Shown: positions 36,333 to 45,635 of the stretch, piece after piece
Position numbering within the stretch: the first letter of the stretch is position 1
Layout: every line of letters starts with the position of its first letter
Assembly (NCBI RefSeq): GCF_019312585.1
Contig: NZ_JAHWDP010000001.1
Location: 248,001-312,000, forward strand
DNA length: 64,000 bases
Reading direction: 5' to 3'
From: Halomarinibacterium sedimenti
GTDB taxonomy: Bacteria > Bacteroidota > Bacteroidia > Flavobacteriales > Flavobacteriaceae
Position numbers and translations under genes: made by a program
The notes under the pieces: generated by a model
The model's input: the letters and a program-made list of their open reading frames with translations, nothing else
Told to the model about the DNA's origin: nothing
The model's database searches: none

Positions 36333-37718
36333 TTACATTTTTTTGACTAGTGTTCCATTGGACCATTCACCTATTTTTTGTTCTAAACTACTGTTGTGGT
36401 AGTAGCCTCTACCCTCATATTTTCCATTTCGCCATTCTCCTCCATAATAGGCATCATCTGCGAAGAAAAATCTTCCCATTCCGTGGAATTGATTATCACT
36501 ATTAAACATTCCCGAATATTTATCGCCACTGGCAAAACTGTATGTACCCATATACAGCTTTCCATTTTTGAAAAACCCAATAAAAGTATCGCCATTACTC
36601 CATTCAAACTTTCCGTATTTGTTTTGACAATCACCGGCAGTACAACCCGAATCATTTCCTGTTGAATAGAAATCGTAATGTGTACTTATGTTTCCATCAT
36701 AAAATATTCCTTGATCCCACTTATCTCCAGTAACAGTAATTCCTAATCCATTAAGTTGCCCGTTTTTGTATTCACCAATAATATTGTCATTATTATCGGC
36801 TAAATAAACACCATAGCCATTCATATTATCATTTTGCCACGTTCCAATATACTTTCCTATACCATCCCACTTATACAATCCGTAGCCTTCTTTTTTTCCA
36901 TTTTTCCAAAAACCATCATAATATCCATTGTCGTATTCGTATTTTCCCCATCCGTTTTGACAATCCCCATCAACGCATCCTGAAGTATTATTGTTTGTAG
37001 GAATTGAACCCGAAGATGCCATTTTTACTGGCTTAAAAACTAAGGACGCCATGGTGTAATATCCAGGAAGAATATATTTATCTACTCCATTTACCTTAAC
37101 TACTAGGTCGTTATCTCTTTTTTCGGTAGAAGCGTTAGTGTAGTCCATGGACTCCCCTTTTTCAACCACGTGATAGCTATTACTCTCTGCCACTCTACAC
37201 CAATATACATTTTCTGCAGAATAGTCTAGCTTTGATGCTGTTTTAGCTCCCCAATTAGAAAATTTACGAATATCTGGAAGGTAATAGGTAGTATTTTTTT
37301 CGGCAACGTAGTAAACATAACTTCCCCCAATATTAACAAAGGGACCAGATATGTATTCATCATCGGAATAAAAAACAAAAGAGTTTGGATTTGTGAGATA
37401 GAAATTGGTTCCTACATTACGTTCCAAAAGTGTTGCTTTCCCTGAAGAGCCATTGACTGCTTCTTTAAAATCTTCTAATAAATACACATTTCTTGAGCTT
37501 TTATCCAAAACCGCAAGTGTATTGGTACTTAGGTACTTTAAATCAACAACGTTTGTTAATTGTCGACCGTTCTCCTTAAGCGAATAATTGTATTCGCTGG
37601 TTTTTGTCCAAGTTAATCCAGATGTAGAATTATTAACTCCTTGAGGTGTTGGGACTTGAGCATTTACCGCTAGATTGAAGCTAAAAATAAGGCTGAAAAA
37701 TAGGGTTACTAATTTCAT
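36333..37718 (-). CDS. Exported MORN-repeat protein with N-terminal unknown domain
   Basis: 461 residues. Signal peptide about 1-20 (ends LAVNAQ). Residues about 25-235 form an unrecognised domain. From about 245 there are eight or so MORN repeats (GYYDGFWKNGKKEGYGLY, YIGTWQNDNMNGYGVYL, FIGFFKNGKLYMGTYSFASG, YSGMFNSDNQFHGMGRFFF, YGGEWRNGKYEGRGYYH). CVDGDCQNGWG and CTAGDCQNKYG pairs match the tandem copy. MORN repeats are usually cytoplasmic or membrane-linked scaffolds, so an exported pair is unusual. Its promoter carries one of the five shared palindromes. Confidence 0.9.
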   Translation of the reverse strand: MKLVTLFFSLIFSFNLAVNAQVPTPQGVNNSTSGLTWTKTSEYNYSLKENGRQLTNVVDLKYLSTNTLAVLDKSSRNVYLLEDFKEAVNGSSGKATLLERNVGTNFYLTNPNSFVFYSDDEYISGPFVNIGGSYVYYVAEKNTTYYLPDIRKFSNWGAKTASKLDYSAENVYWCRVAESNSYHVVEKGESMDYTNASTEKRDNDLVVKVNGVDKYILPGYYTMASLVFKPVKMASSGSIPTNNNTSGCVDGDCQNGWGKYEYDNGYYDGFWKNGKKEGYGLYKWDGIGKYIGTWQNDNMNGYGVYLADNNDNIIGEYKNGQLNGLGITVTGDKWDQGIFYDGNISTHYDFYSTGNDSGCTAGDCQNKYGKFEWSNGDTFIGFFKNGKLYMGTYSFASGDKYSGMFNSDNQFHGMGRFFFADDAYYGGEWRNGKYEGRGYYHNSSLEQKIGEWSNGTLVKKM

Positions 37719-37744
37719 AATTGAAAGGTTTTTAAGTGTTTAAA

Positions 37745-37792
37745 CAAAGTACTAAAAAAAAATTAAATTATATAATAGGGCATTTGCCCTAA
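37745..37792 (-). promoter_or_regulatory. Palindromic operator and promoter of the MORN operon (site c)
   Basis: Plus-strand site ATAGGGCATTTGCCCTAA at 37775-37792; 26 nt separate it from TTTG (37748-37745, in GTACTTTG). TTTG to ATG is 27 nt. The operator overlaps the last codons of the membrane-protein gene ending at 37789. Confidence 0.75.
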
Positions 37793-38169
37793 AAATAAAC
37801 CAAACATATTCCTACAAAAATTAATACAAGTAAAAACCCCAACCAAACCAAGGAAAGCAACCGTAACTTTGAGGTCTTTAGAAATTTAAAAACTACCCAA
37901 AGCCCCACTATACCCGTAGGAAAAGAAATATAAACAGTCTCGGTAAAAGTTCCTTGATAGAAGGTACATAGCCCTATGACACTAATAATTATCCCTAAAA
38001 TTCCATAGCTATAAATTTGAGTTTTGGGCTTACTTTTAGCAATTTTCAGAATCAAAAAATCAAGAATAAGAACCAAAACTAGTAAACCTATTAAAACAAA
38101 TAAAGCTGGAAAATAACTCAGGACATATCCCCAAATTCCGTAATCATTGTTTGGCACTAATGATATCAT
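37789..38169 (-). CDS. Four-helix membrane protein, unknown function
   Basis: 126 residues, with hydrophobic helices at about 12-40, 53-72, 78-95 and 102-125. No signal peptide or motif recognised. The start overlaps the end of the upstream membrane-protein gene by four bases, so the pair is translated together. Its 3' end carries the MORN operon operator. Confidence 0.7.
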   Translation of the reverse strand: MISLVPNNDYGIWGYVLSYFPALFVLIGLLVLVLILDFLILKIAKSKPKTQIYSYGILGIIISVIGLCTFYQGTFTETVYISFPTGIVGLWVVFKFLKTSKLRLLSLVWLGFLLVLIFVGICLVYF

Positions 38170-38894
38170 TCTGAAAATTCTTGAAATTTTTCCTTTGCTT
38201 CCAAATACTCGGCTTCGGTCTTTGTGATTTTTCTTAAAAGTTTATCCATATTGTTGGAGTCTCTGTGAATTCCGAGAATGATAAGATCTACAATTAATCT
38301 GAATAAAATTAATAAAACGGCGGCAGCAAATCCTTCCGATAGTAAAATAAAAAAGAACCCTGCCAAAATAACGGTGAACTGTTGTATAAAAATACGCACA
38401 TAAGGCCTAAAAAATAATCCGCTTGGAGAATACTCTTTAAACTGGTCATTTTTCCAAAAGTTGGTGTAAAAATATTTCAGATTTGAAACAACCAATGAAG
38501 CAATTAAAATTGGCATTCCTTCTAGCCGAAGAATAACTCCGTAATTATGTATTAAATGAAACCCATCTTTTAGTTGAGATAATTCATTTTCAAAAAAAGA
38601 AAATAAAAAAATAGATTGGATAGCTACAAACATTCCATAATGGAATATAAAAAATACAATAAGCCCTATAGAAGAAGTTGGCATCTTAGCAGTTGCCTTT
38701 GAACTTTTACCATATGTATTTACCATCCACAGTTTCACACAATGAAAAACCCCAATAATGATGGTTTCCAAAAAATAGGCAAATACAACACTTATAGGGT
38801 CTGCTAACTCTAACAATAGTAGCACCAATAAAAAAAGTGCATTTCCCCAAATTAAGTAATTGTATTTGTTAGGAATAAAAATCGATTTCATCAT
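38166..38894 (-). CDS. DUF6498-type integral membrane protein
   Basis: 242 residues, with about five to six hydrophobic helices (about 13-30, 33-52, 75-100, 125-145, 170-212). IWGNALFLLVLLLLELADPISVVFAYFLETIIIGVFHCVKL matches my memory of the DUF6498 family. Ends in a soluble charged helix (LLRKITKTEAEYLEAKEKF). Function unknown. First gene of a two-gene unit. Confidence 0.65.
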   Translation of the reverse strand: MMKSIFIPNKYNYLIWGNALFLLVLLLLELADPISVVFAYFLETIIIGVFHCVKLWMVNTYGKSSKATAKMPTSSIGLIVFFIFHYGMFVAIQSIFLFSFFENELSQLKDGFHLIHNYGVILRLEGMPILIASLVVSNLKYFYTNFWKNDQFKEYSPSGLFFRPYVRIFIQQFTVILAGFFFILLSEGFAAAVLLILFRLIVDLIILGIHRDSNNMDKLLRKITKTEAEYLEAKEKFQEFSE

Positions 38895-38907
38895 TTTACT
38901 AGTTTAA

Positions 38908-38933
38908 AAGCCCCATTGCTTCCAATGGGGCTT
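38908..38933 (-). terminator. Terminator of the beta-propeller gene
   Basis: AAGCCCCATTG / CAATGGGGCTT with a four-base loop, then TTTTAAAC on the minus strand. Lies between the propeller gene and the DUF6498-type gene. Confidence 0.8.
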
Positions 38934-38991
38934 GCTTTGCGACAAACCTAAACTCCTCATTTACATCGTCGCGATTAACTTGGCTAGTTAA

Positions 38992-40851
38992 TTACTTTTT
39001 AAGATCATACGCATAAATAAGATCGTCTTTGGCTTTGTAATACAATACACCTCCAAAATCATCTACTTCATACTCTGGCTTTTTATCTTTTAAAATGATT
39101 TCTTTTTCTGTCTTACCCGAATCCTTGTTTACTTTAACCAGACCTACGCCGTCATCTAGTTTGGTTAAAATGAATTGTGCATTTTCGGTGGCAGCTGTAG
39201 CTTTAAATCGTTGCGACATAAACTCAAATGAAGCTGAACCAATGGCAGAGAACATTTTAGATTGCCTATCATATTCCTTTCCATATTCGTTATAATCTCC
39301 CAAGCTATTTCTGTTTGCTCCGGCTGCTGCCGCGGCAGAAACAGCCATAGTTGTGGATGCCACAGCTATAACACCCCCTACAATTTTTGCAAAGGTGCTC
39401 TTTGAAGGCGATTTATAATATTGATGATATACTTCATTACCATTAAAGTCTATTAAAGTCATATTTTGATCCGAACCTAAATAAACTCCACCATTTCTCA
39501 TTTGAATTGAACTGGGTTGTTCTTTTTCATCAAAATCTGTGTTTGCAAAAGCTGAAACATTCCCTGTAGTAGGATCTACGGCCATAATTTCATCATCTGC
39601 AGAGATTAAATACCGATTGTTACTTTTATCGAATGTGGAAGCAACCGATGTTGCTCTTTTGTACTTTAGAGGTTTATCCCACACTTGGTCACCCGTTTCA
39701 AGGTTTACAATATTGGCATCTTCACTTGTAATATAAATTAACCCTTGTGGAGTATGTGCCATTACCATAATATTCTCTCCTGTTTTTAATGGCTTTTTGA
39801 AGAGGGTTTTTCCATCAAACGAAATTTTATTAATTCCGCCTTGTTGTATTCCAAAGAGAATTCCATCGTCCATAATATAAAAATGCTGCACATACCCTTT
39901 TGTTTTTGGGGCTTTTTCCCAAAGATCTTCACCGGTTTGGGCGCTTAAAAATCCTATTTCAGACTCGTCTTTTGCGGCAAATACACTATTGCTTCCACCA
40001 CTGCTTTTGTTACTTACAACTGCTAAACCTTGTGGTAATATTTCAAAATTTACTACTTGTCCTTTTACTTTTGCAGCATCTTTCCAAAGTTCTGCCCCAT
40101 CTGCTCCCACTTTATAAATTTCCATACTACTTCCCGAAGTGTTGCTTTCAAAAGCATAGATTTCTTTTTCAGAAGCATCCGCAGTCATCCAGTTTACATT
40201 CTTAATTTTATTTTCCCAAAGGGTTTCACCTGTAAGTGTTTTTGCAATAATTCCTTGACTGGTTGGGATAAGCATTTTGTCTTTTAACAATAATGGATCT
40301 CCTGTTACCATATAACTTTTCATAGTCGTTTTCCCAGGAGGAAATAAGTAAAAAGAGTAGTCCTCTTTTCCATTTCCTAAATCATATACCGCTACTTTTG
40401 GAGTATTATTCTCGGCCATGTCGCCAGTTTTTTGGAGCCCACTAACAATAAGCTTGTTTTGAGGCATCGCTGTAGAAGAAGTGAAAATCTGTCTCCACTG
40501 ATTCCCTTCAGAACTAAAAAGTATTTGACCTGAAACAAAATCAATTACAGTTTTCTTGGAAGACATAAATCCGCCTTGTGCCACCATAACATAAGGTGAA
40601 GCAGGAATAAAAGTGAGTTCTTCTGGTTTTACGCGACCGTAGTCTGTAAATTTAAAAAGCAATTCATTGCTTCCAGGCTTAATGCCTACTAAGCCATCGT
40701 TACTTGCAACAACAAGCGTCCCAGCCTCGGTAAGATACATTTCGTTAATTTTCCCGCCTATATCGTAGCTCCAGTCGGGTTGTTCGGCTTTTTGCGCAAA
40801 CGTCCCTAAAGCTATTAAAAGAGCAAAAAGTGTGTTGAAAATTGTTTTCAT
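38992..40851 (-). CDS. Exported PQQ-type beta-propeller repeat protein
   Basis: 619 residues from Met at 40851, which starts a signal peptide (MKTIFNTLFALLIALGTFAQ); ATG at 40893 would prepend 14 residues. Blades alternate phrases such as LVVASNDGLVGIKPGSNELLFKF, GIIAKTLTGETLWENK, IGFLSAQTGEDLWEKA, VNLETGDQVWDKPL and IMAVDPTTGNVSAF, the pattern of quinoprotein-like WxD propellers. A hydrophobic Ala/Val segment near 500 (FAKIVGGVIAVASTTMAVSAAAAAG) interrupts the repeats and could insert in a membrane. A cofactor is not evident. Controlled by a copy of the shared palindrome. Confidence 0.82.
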   Translation of the reverse strand: MKTIFNTLFALLIALGTFAQKAEQPDWSYDIGGKINEMYLTEAGTLVVASNDGLVGIKPGSNELLFKFTDYGRVKPEELTFIPASPYVMVAQGGFMSSKKTVIDFVSGQILFSSEGNQWRQIFTSSTAMPQNKLIVSGLQKTGDMAENNTPKVAVYDLGNGKEDYSFYLFPPGKTTMKSYMVTGDPLLLKDKMLIPTSQGIIAKTLTGETLWENKIKNVNWMTADASEKEIYAFESNTSGSSMEIYKVGADGAELWKDAAKVKGQVVNFEILPQGLAVVSNKSSGGSNSVFAAKDESEIGFLSAQTGEDLWEKAPKTKGYVQHFYIMDDGILFGIQQGGINKISFDGKTLFKKPLKTGENIMVMAHTPQGLIYITSEDANIVNLETGDQVWDKPLKYKRATSVASTFDKSNNRYLISADDEIMAVDPTTGNVSAFANTDFDEKEQPSSIQMRNGGVYLGSDQNMTLIDFNGNEVYHQYYKSPSKSTFAKIVGGVIAVASTTMAVSAAAAAGANRNSLGDYNEYGKEYDRQSKMFSAIGSASFEFMSQRFKATAATENAQFILTKLDDGVGLVKVNKDSGKTEKEIILKDKKPEYEVDDFGGVLYYKAKDDLIYAYDLKK

Positions 40852-40877
40852 AATCGTGGTTTTAAATTTGATTACTT

Positions 40878-40925
40878 CAAAGGTGTAAAACATTGCCTAG
40901 TAGTTCAATAGGGCAATTGACGTAT
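40878..40925 (-). promoter_or_regulatory. Palindromic operator and promoter of the beta-propeller gene (site b)
   Basis: Plus-strand site ATAGGGCAATTGACGTAT at 40908-40925. Minus strand: operator, then TG completing a TTG, 20 nt, then CACCTTTG (40885-40878). Operator to TTTG is 26 nt; TTTG to the chosen ATG is 27 nt. Confidence 0.78.
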
Positions 40926-40965
40926 AATTTATATAGTAATGGATTTTAGGTAGATGGTCATTACG

Positions 40966-41003
40966 TAAAAAACCGGAAGCAAAACAAAGTTCTACTCCCG
41001 GCT
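40966..41003 (-). terminator. Terminator of the DUF6252-like lipoprotein gene
   Basis: Minus strand CCGG-AG-GAAC / GTTT-CT-CCGG with small internal bulges, followed by a T run. Lies 43 bases after the stop codon. Confidence 0.6.
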
Positions 41004-41045
41004 CCACGTAAAAACCTCAACACTTGAGATTTTTTTTAATGGGAT

Positions 41046-41564
41046 TTAGTTTTGGGTTACTTCCATATCAAAAGATCCACTTGTTACTGAAACTGTATCT
41101 GTGTTATCTTGAATATTATACCCTGTAAAAGAAAAGGTTCCCTTTACTCTGTCTGCTGTGTAACTAGAAATATTAACTTCTCCTCCAGAAGTAGTTCCAT
41201 TTACGGCCATATACACTACCACGGTTGTTGGATCTGGATTGCCTGGATCTGGCAAGTAGCTATAGGTTCCAATATTAGCTAAGTTTAACTCGTAAGTTCC
41301 TACGCCATCAAAATTTTGGATTATCATTTGTAGATTTTCTGAATCCACTGTTCCTGCAGAAACAGCCATAACTCTAACACCTCCAGAATTGGATTCTTGA
41401 GCCATAACAGTTCCTTCAAGTGACTCAAAAGAACCACCATCTACAGTTGCAGTCATAGTTCCAGCGGCTGCCTGTGGGTCGTCACCCCCGTCATCGTCTT
41501 TTTTACATGAAGCAAGCACTAAACTTGCAAAAAAGAATAAAGAAAGAATTTTTAAAGTTTTCAT
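41046..41564 (-). CDS. DUF6252-like secreted lipoprotein
   Basis: 172 residues. Lipobox SLVLASC near residue 19 is followed by an acidic linker (KKDDDGGDD). The mature part (GTMTATVDGGSFESLEGTV, YELNLANIGTYSYLP, GGEVNISSYTADRVKGTFSFTGYN) has the beta-rich pattern of the DUF6252 family found in Bacteroidetes. Function unknown. Its promoter carries the best copy of the shared palindrome, which makes it a likely member of the two-component regulon. Confidence 0.75.
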   Translation of the reverse strand: MKTLKILSLFFFASLVLASCKKDDDGGDDPQAAAGTMTATVDGGSFESLEGTVMAQESNSGGVRVMAVSAGTVDSENLQMIIQNFDGVGTYELNLANIGTYSYLPDPGNPDPTTVVVYMAVNGTTSGGEVNISSYTADRVKGTFSFTGYNIQDNTDTVSVTSGSFDMEVTQN

Positions 41565-41592
41565 AATTGTATGTTTTGGTTTTTGTTAGGTA

Positions 41593-41640
41593 CAAAGTTG
41601 TCCTAAAACCAAAGCGCATACAATACGGCAATTGTCGTAT
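41593..41640 (-). promoter_or_regulatory. Palindromic operator and promoter of the DUF6252-like gene (site a)
   Basis: Plus-strand site ATACGGCAATTGTCGTAT at 41623-41640, nearly a perfect palindrome. Minus strand: operator, TG completing a TTG, 20 nt, CAACTTTG (41600-41593). Operator to TTTG is 26 nt; TTTG to ATG is 29 nt. Confidence 0.78.
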
Positions 41641-41645
41641 AATAC

Positions 41646-41673
41646 AAAAATGACGCCCATAGGCGCCATTTTT
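41646..41673 (-). terminator. Terminator of the DUF2892 gene
   Basis: AAAAATGACGCC / GGCGCCATTTTT with a CATA loop; it overlaps the stop codon of the small membrane-protein gene and lies just before operator site a. Confidence 0.8.
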
Positions 41674-41881
41674 ATTTCTTTTTTACCTTACACGTACTAA
41701 TACCAAAAGGCGCATACAATGGGCAAAAACTTATAAAACTAGTAAGTATAAAAATACCTGCCAGTATTAAAAGCACGAGCCCTAGTGTACCAGAGATAAC
41801 ACCTGCGTAATAAAGAATGGCGATAATGACTGCGATGATAATTCTTAAAAAACGATCACCTTGTCCCATGTTTTTTTTCAT
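41672..41881 (-). CDS. DUF2892 (YgaP-like) small membrane protein
   Basis: 69 residues. MKKNMGQGDRFLRIIIAVIIAILYYAGVISG followed by a second helix (TLGLVLLILAGIFILTSFISFCPLYAPFGIST) matches the DUF2892 family of two-helix inner-membrane proteins, often associated with rhodanese or sulfide metabolism elsewhere. The conserved FCPLY motif contains a cysteine. Monocistronic. Confidence 0.85.
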   Translation of the reverse strand: MKKNMGQGDRFLRIIIAVIIAILYYAGVISGTLGLVLLILAGIFILTSFISFCPLYAPFGISTCKVKKK

Positions 41882-41956
41882 AACCGTAGCTTTTTAAACT
41901 TATTAAATATAGTCAAAACTATCATTTTTCTAAAAACAATTAAATGACCAAAGTCA

Positions 41957-42904
41957 CTAAAACTGTATCCAAGGAAGTTCCTTTTGAAGCTTTTCTATGC
42001 TCTTCTGAAGATTTTTTTGAAACACGCTGTGTTCCTCACTATCAGGATTAAACGGTTTGTGTTGTAATCCTTTATGAATGGCCGCAATCTCATTTTGAAG
42101 GTGGGTTGTTTCAGCTGAAATCCATACCCGATTAAACTTTTCCCATATATACTGTATGGCAGTATCATTAGGATGCAACATATCCTCTTTATAAAAGCGA
42201 TAATCGCGTAGCTCGTCCATCATCAATTCATAAGAAGGGAAATAATGTGCATTTTCAATCGTAGAAATCGATGGGTGTACGGCTGAAAGTAAGTGCGACT
42301 TGCTTAAGGTATTTTCTGCAAATCCATCCTTTATATGCCTAACAGGAGAAACCGTAAAAATGAAAGTAACCTTTGGGTTTACTTCATTAATTTCTGAAAT
42401 ACAATTTTGCAAACTTTTTGAAATCATCTCCATAGAGAGTATCTCTTTTGAAAATTCTTTCTGTGGGACTTTTTGACAGTTTGCAACAATTTCGGAAGTG
42501 TTGTTGTGCAAGTACACCCAAGCCGAACCTAATGTAAAGATGATATGTGAGGCTTCTAAAAGGTATGTTTTAAAATGGCTAAGTTGAAGGTTAATGCTGT
42601 TTAAAAATTCAGATTTATCTACCATTGAAAGGGACGAATGCACCTCATAACAATGCCATAAGCCTTTGTGCTGAAAAACATCATTTTCCGTATAAAAATC
42701 ATCATGTAACGCTCTAAAAATGAGTTTTTCAATAGAAACAGGATTGAAAATTACCCCAAACGGATTTTGAATATTCTGAAATTGAAAATAGTCCAGCTTC
42801 CCTCCTATATTCTCCGTAAAACAAGACCCCATTAATACCACCTTGGACTGGTAATTAATTTGAGGTTCCTTGGGAGAAAGTGGTATTTGGGTTTGGAGGT
42901 TCAT
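41957..42904 (-). CDS. GSCFA domain-containing protein
   Basis: 315 residues. The family signature GSCFTENIGGKLDYF occurs at about 27-41, with NPFGVIFNP following and TVSPVRHIKDGF and MLHPNDTAIQYIWEKF later, as in GSCFA/SGNH-like hydrolases of Bacteroidetes. Substrate unknown. It begins one base before the alaS stop region (42904/42905), so it is co-transcribed with alaS. Confidence 0.92.
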   Translation of the reverse strand: MNLQTQIPLSPKEPQINYQSKVVLMGSCFTENIGGKLDYFQFQNIQNPFGVIFNPVSIEKLIFRALHDDFYTENDVFQHKGLWHCYEVHSSLSMVDKSEFLNSINLQLSHFKTYLLEASHIIFTLGSAWVYLHNNTSEIVANCQKVPQKEFSKEILSMEMISKSLQNCISEINEVNPKVTFIFTVSPVRHIKDGFAENTLSKSHLLSAVHPSISTIENAHYFPSYELMMDELRDYRFYKEDMLHPNDTAIQYIWEKFNRVWISAETTHLQNEIAAIHKGLQHKPFNPDSEEHSVFQKNLQKSIEKLQKELPWIQF

Positions 42905-45517
42905 TTATTTTAAATAATCTTCCGCAGCTTTTAAGGCCTCAGTAATCCCTTCAGGGTTTTTACCTCCAGCCGTAGCAAAGAAGGGTTGTCCACCACCGCC
43001 GCCTTGGATGTATTTTCCTAATTCACGAACTATCTGACCAGCATTTAGGTTTTTTTCAGCAACTAATTCTTTAGAAATATAACAGGTTAATAAGGCTTTT
43101 CCATCGATTGCGCTTCCAAAGAGTAAAAACAAATTGTCTACTTCATTCCCCAATTCAAAAGCCAGATCCTTTTGCCCTGCGGCATCCAAATCGATTTCTG
43201 TGGCTAAATAGTGAACGCCATTTACCTCTTTTACTTCAGCCTTTAAATCTCCTTTTAAATTTTTGGCTTTATCTTTTAATAGCTGCTGAATCTGCTTCTG
43301 CAATTCGTTGTTTTCTTCCTGTAGTTTTTCGATAGAACTTACGGGGTCTGGTGTGTTGTTCAATAATTTTTGAACTTGTTTAAAAGAGGCTGCACGTTCT
43401 TCAAAATATTGCTTTGCGGCATCGCCTGTAATGGCTTCGATTCTTCGTATTCCTGAAGCTACCGCCCCTTCTGAAGTAATGATAAAATGCCACACGTCAT
43501 TAGTATTTTGCACGTGTGTACCACCACACAATTCCATCGATTTTCCAAACTTAATGGCACGCACTGTATCCCCATATTTTTCACCAAATAATGCCAAAGC
43601 ACCTTCGTCAATGGCTTGTTGATGTGGAATATTGCGACGCTCTTCTAAGGCAATTCCTTCTCGAATACGAGCATTGACAAAATCTTCAACTTTTTGTAAT
43701 TCTTCATCAGTCACTTTACTGAAATGAGAAAAATCGAAACGCAAATTTTTACTATGTACCATGGACCCTTTTTGAGCTACATGTTCGCCTAAAATATTGC
43801 GCAAAGCCTGGTGCAACAAGTGTGTTGCCGTATGGTTTGATGCGGTTCTAAATCGCTGTTTTGAATCTACAACTGCCTTAAAAGTAGCTTCAGGATCACG
43901 TGGTAAATTTTTTGCAAAATGAACAATAAGGTTGTTCTCTTTTTTGGTGTCAATAATATAGACTACTTCCCCATTTTGAGCTTCCAAATAGCCTTTATCA
44001 CCTACTTGTCCGCCCCCTTCAGGATAGAATGGTGTAAGATTAAAAACCAGTTGATACAACTCCCCTTCCTTTTTGCATTCCACCTTACGATAACGGGTAA
44101 TCTTTATTTGGGTTTCTAGGGTATCATACCCAACAAATTCTTCATCGGCATCATCACTTAATAGCACCCAATCGCCCGTTTCTACTTTGGTGGCAGCACG
44201 CGATCGTTCTTTTTGTTTTTGGAGTTCTTCTTCAAATCCTTTTTCGTCTAGTTCTAACCCCCGTTCTCTTAAAATAAGCGCTGTCAAATCGATAGGAAAC
44301 CCAAAGGTATCATACAATTCAAATGCCTTGGAACCCGAAATAGTTTTACTCTTTGAAGCAGAAATAACATTCTCCAATAACACCAAACCTTGGTCCAGAG
44401 TTCTAAGGAAAGAAGCTTCTTCTTCTCGAATGACATTTGTAATTAAATTTTCCTCACGAACCAATTCTGGAAAGGCTTTTCCCATCATTTTTACTAAGGT
44501 GGGAACAAGCTTGTAAATGAAAGCCTCTTTGGTATCCAAAAACGTAAATCCGTAGCGAATAGCACGACGAAGTATTCTTCTAATAACATACCCAGCCCCA
44601 GAATTACTTGGCAACTGCCCATCTGCAATAGAAAATGCTACCGCTCGAATATGATCTGAAATTACGCGAATCGCCACATCCCTTTTTTCATCTTTCCCGT
44701 ATTGACTCTTGGTAACGGCTTCAATTTCACGAATAAGCGGCATAAATACATCGGTGTCGTAATTACTTTGTTTGTTTTGAAGCACCATACACAAACGTTC
44801 AAATCCCATCCCCGTATCTACGTGTTGCGAAGGTAGTTTTTCAAGACTTCCATCCGCCTTACGGTTGTATTGCATAAATACCAAATTCCAAATTTCCACC
44901 ACTTGTGGATGGTCTTGGTTGACAAGTTTATCTCCTGAAATTTTTGCTTTTTCTTCGGCAGAACGAATATCCACATGGATTTCACTACAAGGGCCGCATG
45001 GTCCTTGTTCTCCCATTTCCCAAAAATTGTCTTTTTTGTTTCCGTTTAGGATACGTTCTTCAGGAACAAATTTTTTCCAAAGGTTGTAAGCTTCGGTATC
45101 ACGGTCCAACCCTTCACTTTTATCTCCTTCAAAAATGGAGACATATAAAATATCCTTATCTATTTTATATACTTCGGTCAATAATTCCCAAGCCCATTCA
45201 ATGGCTTCCTTTTTAAAATAATCGCCAAAACTCCAGTTTCCCAACATCTCAAACATGGTATGATGATAGGTGTCCATTCCCACCTCTTCCAAATCGTTAT
45301 GCTTTCCGCTTACACGTAAACATTTTTGGGTATCGGCAATACGGTTATTTTTAGGTTTTCCATTTCCTAAAAAATATTCCTTAAATGGCGCCATCCCACT
45401 ATTAATAAACATTAAAGTAGGATCATTTTTTACCACCATGGGTGCTGAAGCTACTATGGAATGAGATTTCGACTTAAAAAAATCTAAAAACTGTTGACGG
45501 ATTTCTACCGAAGTCAT
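42905..45517 (-). CDS. alaS: Alanyl-tRNA synthetase
   Basis: 870 residues, full length. Aminoacylation domain (about 1-450; [50 protein letters not shown]). Editing domain with [11 protein letters not shown] and the CGGTH zinc motif ([11 protein letters not shown]). C-terminal oligomerisation domain ending in [15 protein letters not shown]. No anomalies. A cell-wall peptidase gene starts divergently about 120 bases away. Confidence 0.98.
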   Translation of the reverse strand: MTSVEIRQQFLDFFKSKSHSIVASAPMVVKNDPTLMFINSGMAPFKEYFLGNGKPKNNRIADTQKCLRVSGKHNDLEEVGMDTYHHTMFEMLGNWSFGDYFKKEAIEWAWELLTEVYKIDKDILYVSIFEGDKSEGLDRDTEAYNLWKKFVPEERILNGNKKDNFWEMGEQGPCGPCSEIHVDIRSAEEKAKISGDKLVNQDHPQVVEIWNLVFMQYNRKADGSLEKLPSQHVDTGMGFERLCMVLQNKQSNYDTDVFMPLIREIEAVTKSQYGKDEKRDVAIRVISDHIRAVAFSIADGQLPSNSGAGYVIRRILRRAIRYGFTFLDTKEAFIYKLVPTLVKMMGKAFPELVREENLITNVIREEEASFLRTLDQGLVLLENVISASKSKTISGSKAFELYDTFGFPIDLTALILRERGLELDEKGFEEELQKQKERSRAATKVETGDWVLLSDDADEEFVGYDTLETQIKITRYRKVECKKEGELYQLVFNLTPFYPEGGGQVGDKGYLEAQNGEVVYIIDTKKENNLIVHFAKNLPRDPEATFKAVVDSKQRFRTASNHTATHLLHQALRNILGEHVAQKGSMVHSKNLRFDFSHFSKVTDEELQKVEDFVNARIREGIALEERRNIPHQQAIDEGALALFGEKYGDTVRAIKFGKSMELCGGTHVQNTNDVWHFIITSEGAVASGIRRIEAITGDAAKQYFEERAASFKQVQKLLNNTPDPVSSIEKLQEENNELQKQIQQLLKDKAKNLKGDLKAEVKEVNGVHYLATEIDLDAAGQKDLAFELGNEVDNLFLLFGSAIDGKALLTCYISKELVAEKNLNAGQIVRELGKYIQGGGGGQPFFATAGGKNPEGITEALKAAEDYLK

Positions 45518-45635
45518 AAAAAATTAGTATTTGTAAGAGTTTATTTACTATAAAAGCAAACAATTTCTATCTTTGTTATGCGTTACAAAAAAGGCATTAG
45601 CCTTTAATCACCGCAAAAATAGGACTTTTTAAGAT

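Noticed and set aside
35592-36655. Several 90-residue ORFs on both strands within the MORN genes
   Set aside because: Repetitive Gly-rich DNA keeps other frames open; they are shadows of the repeats.
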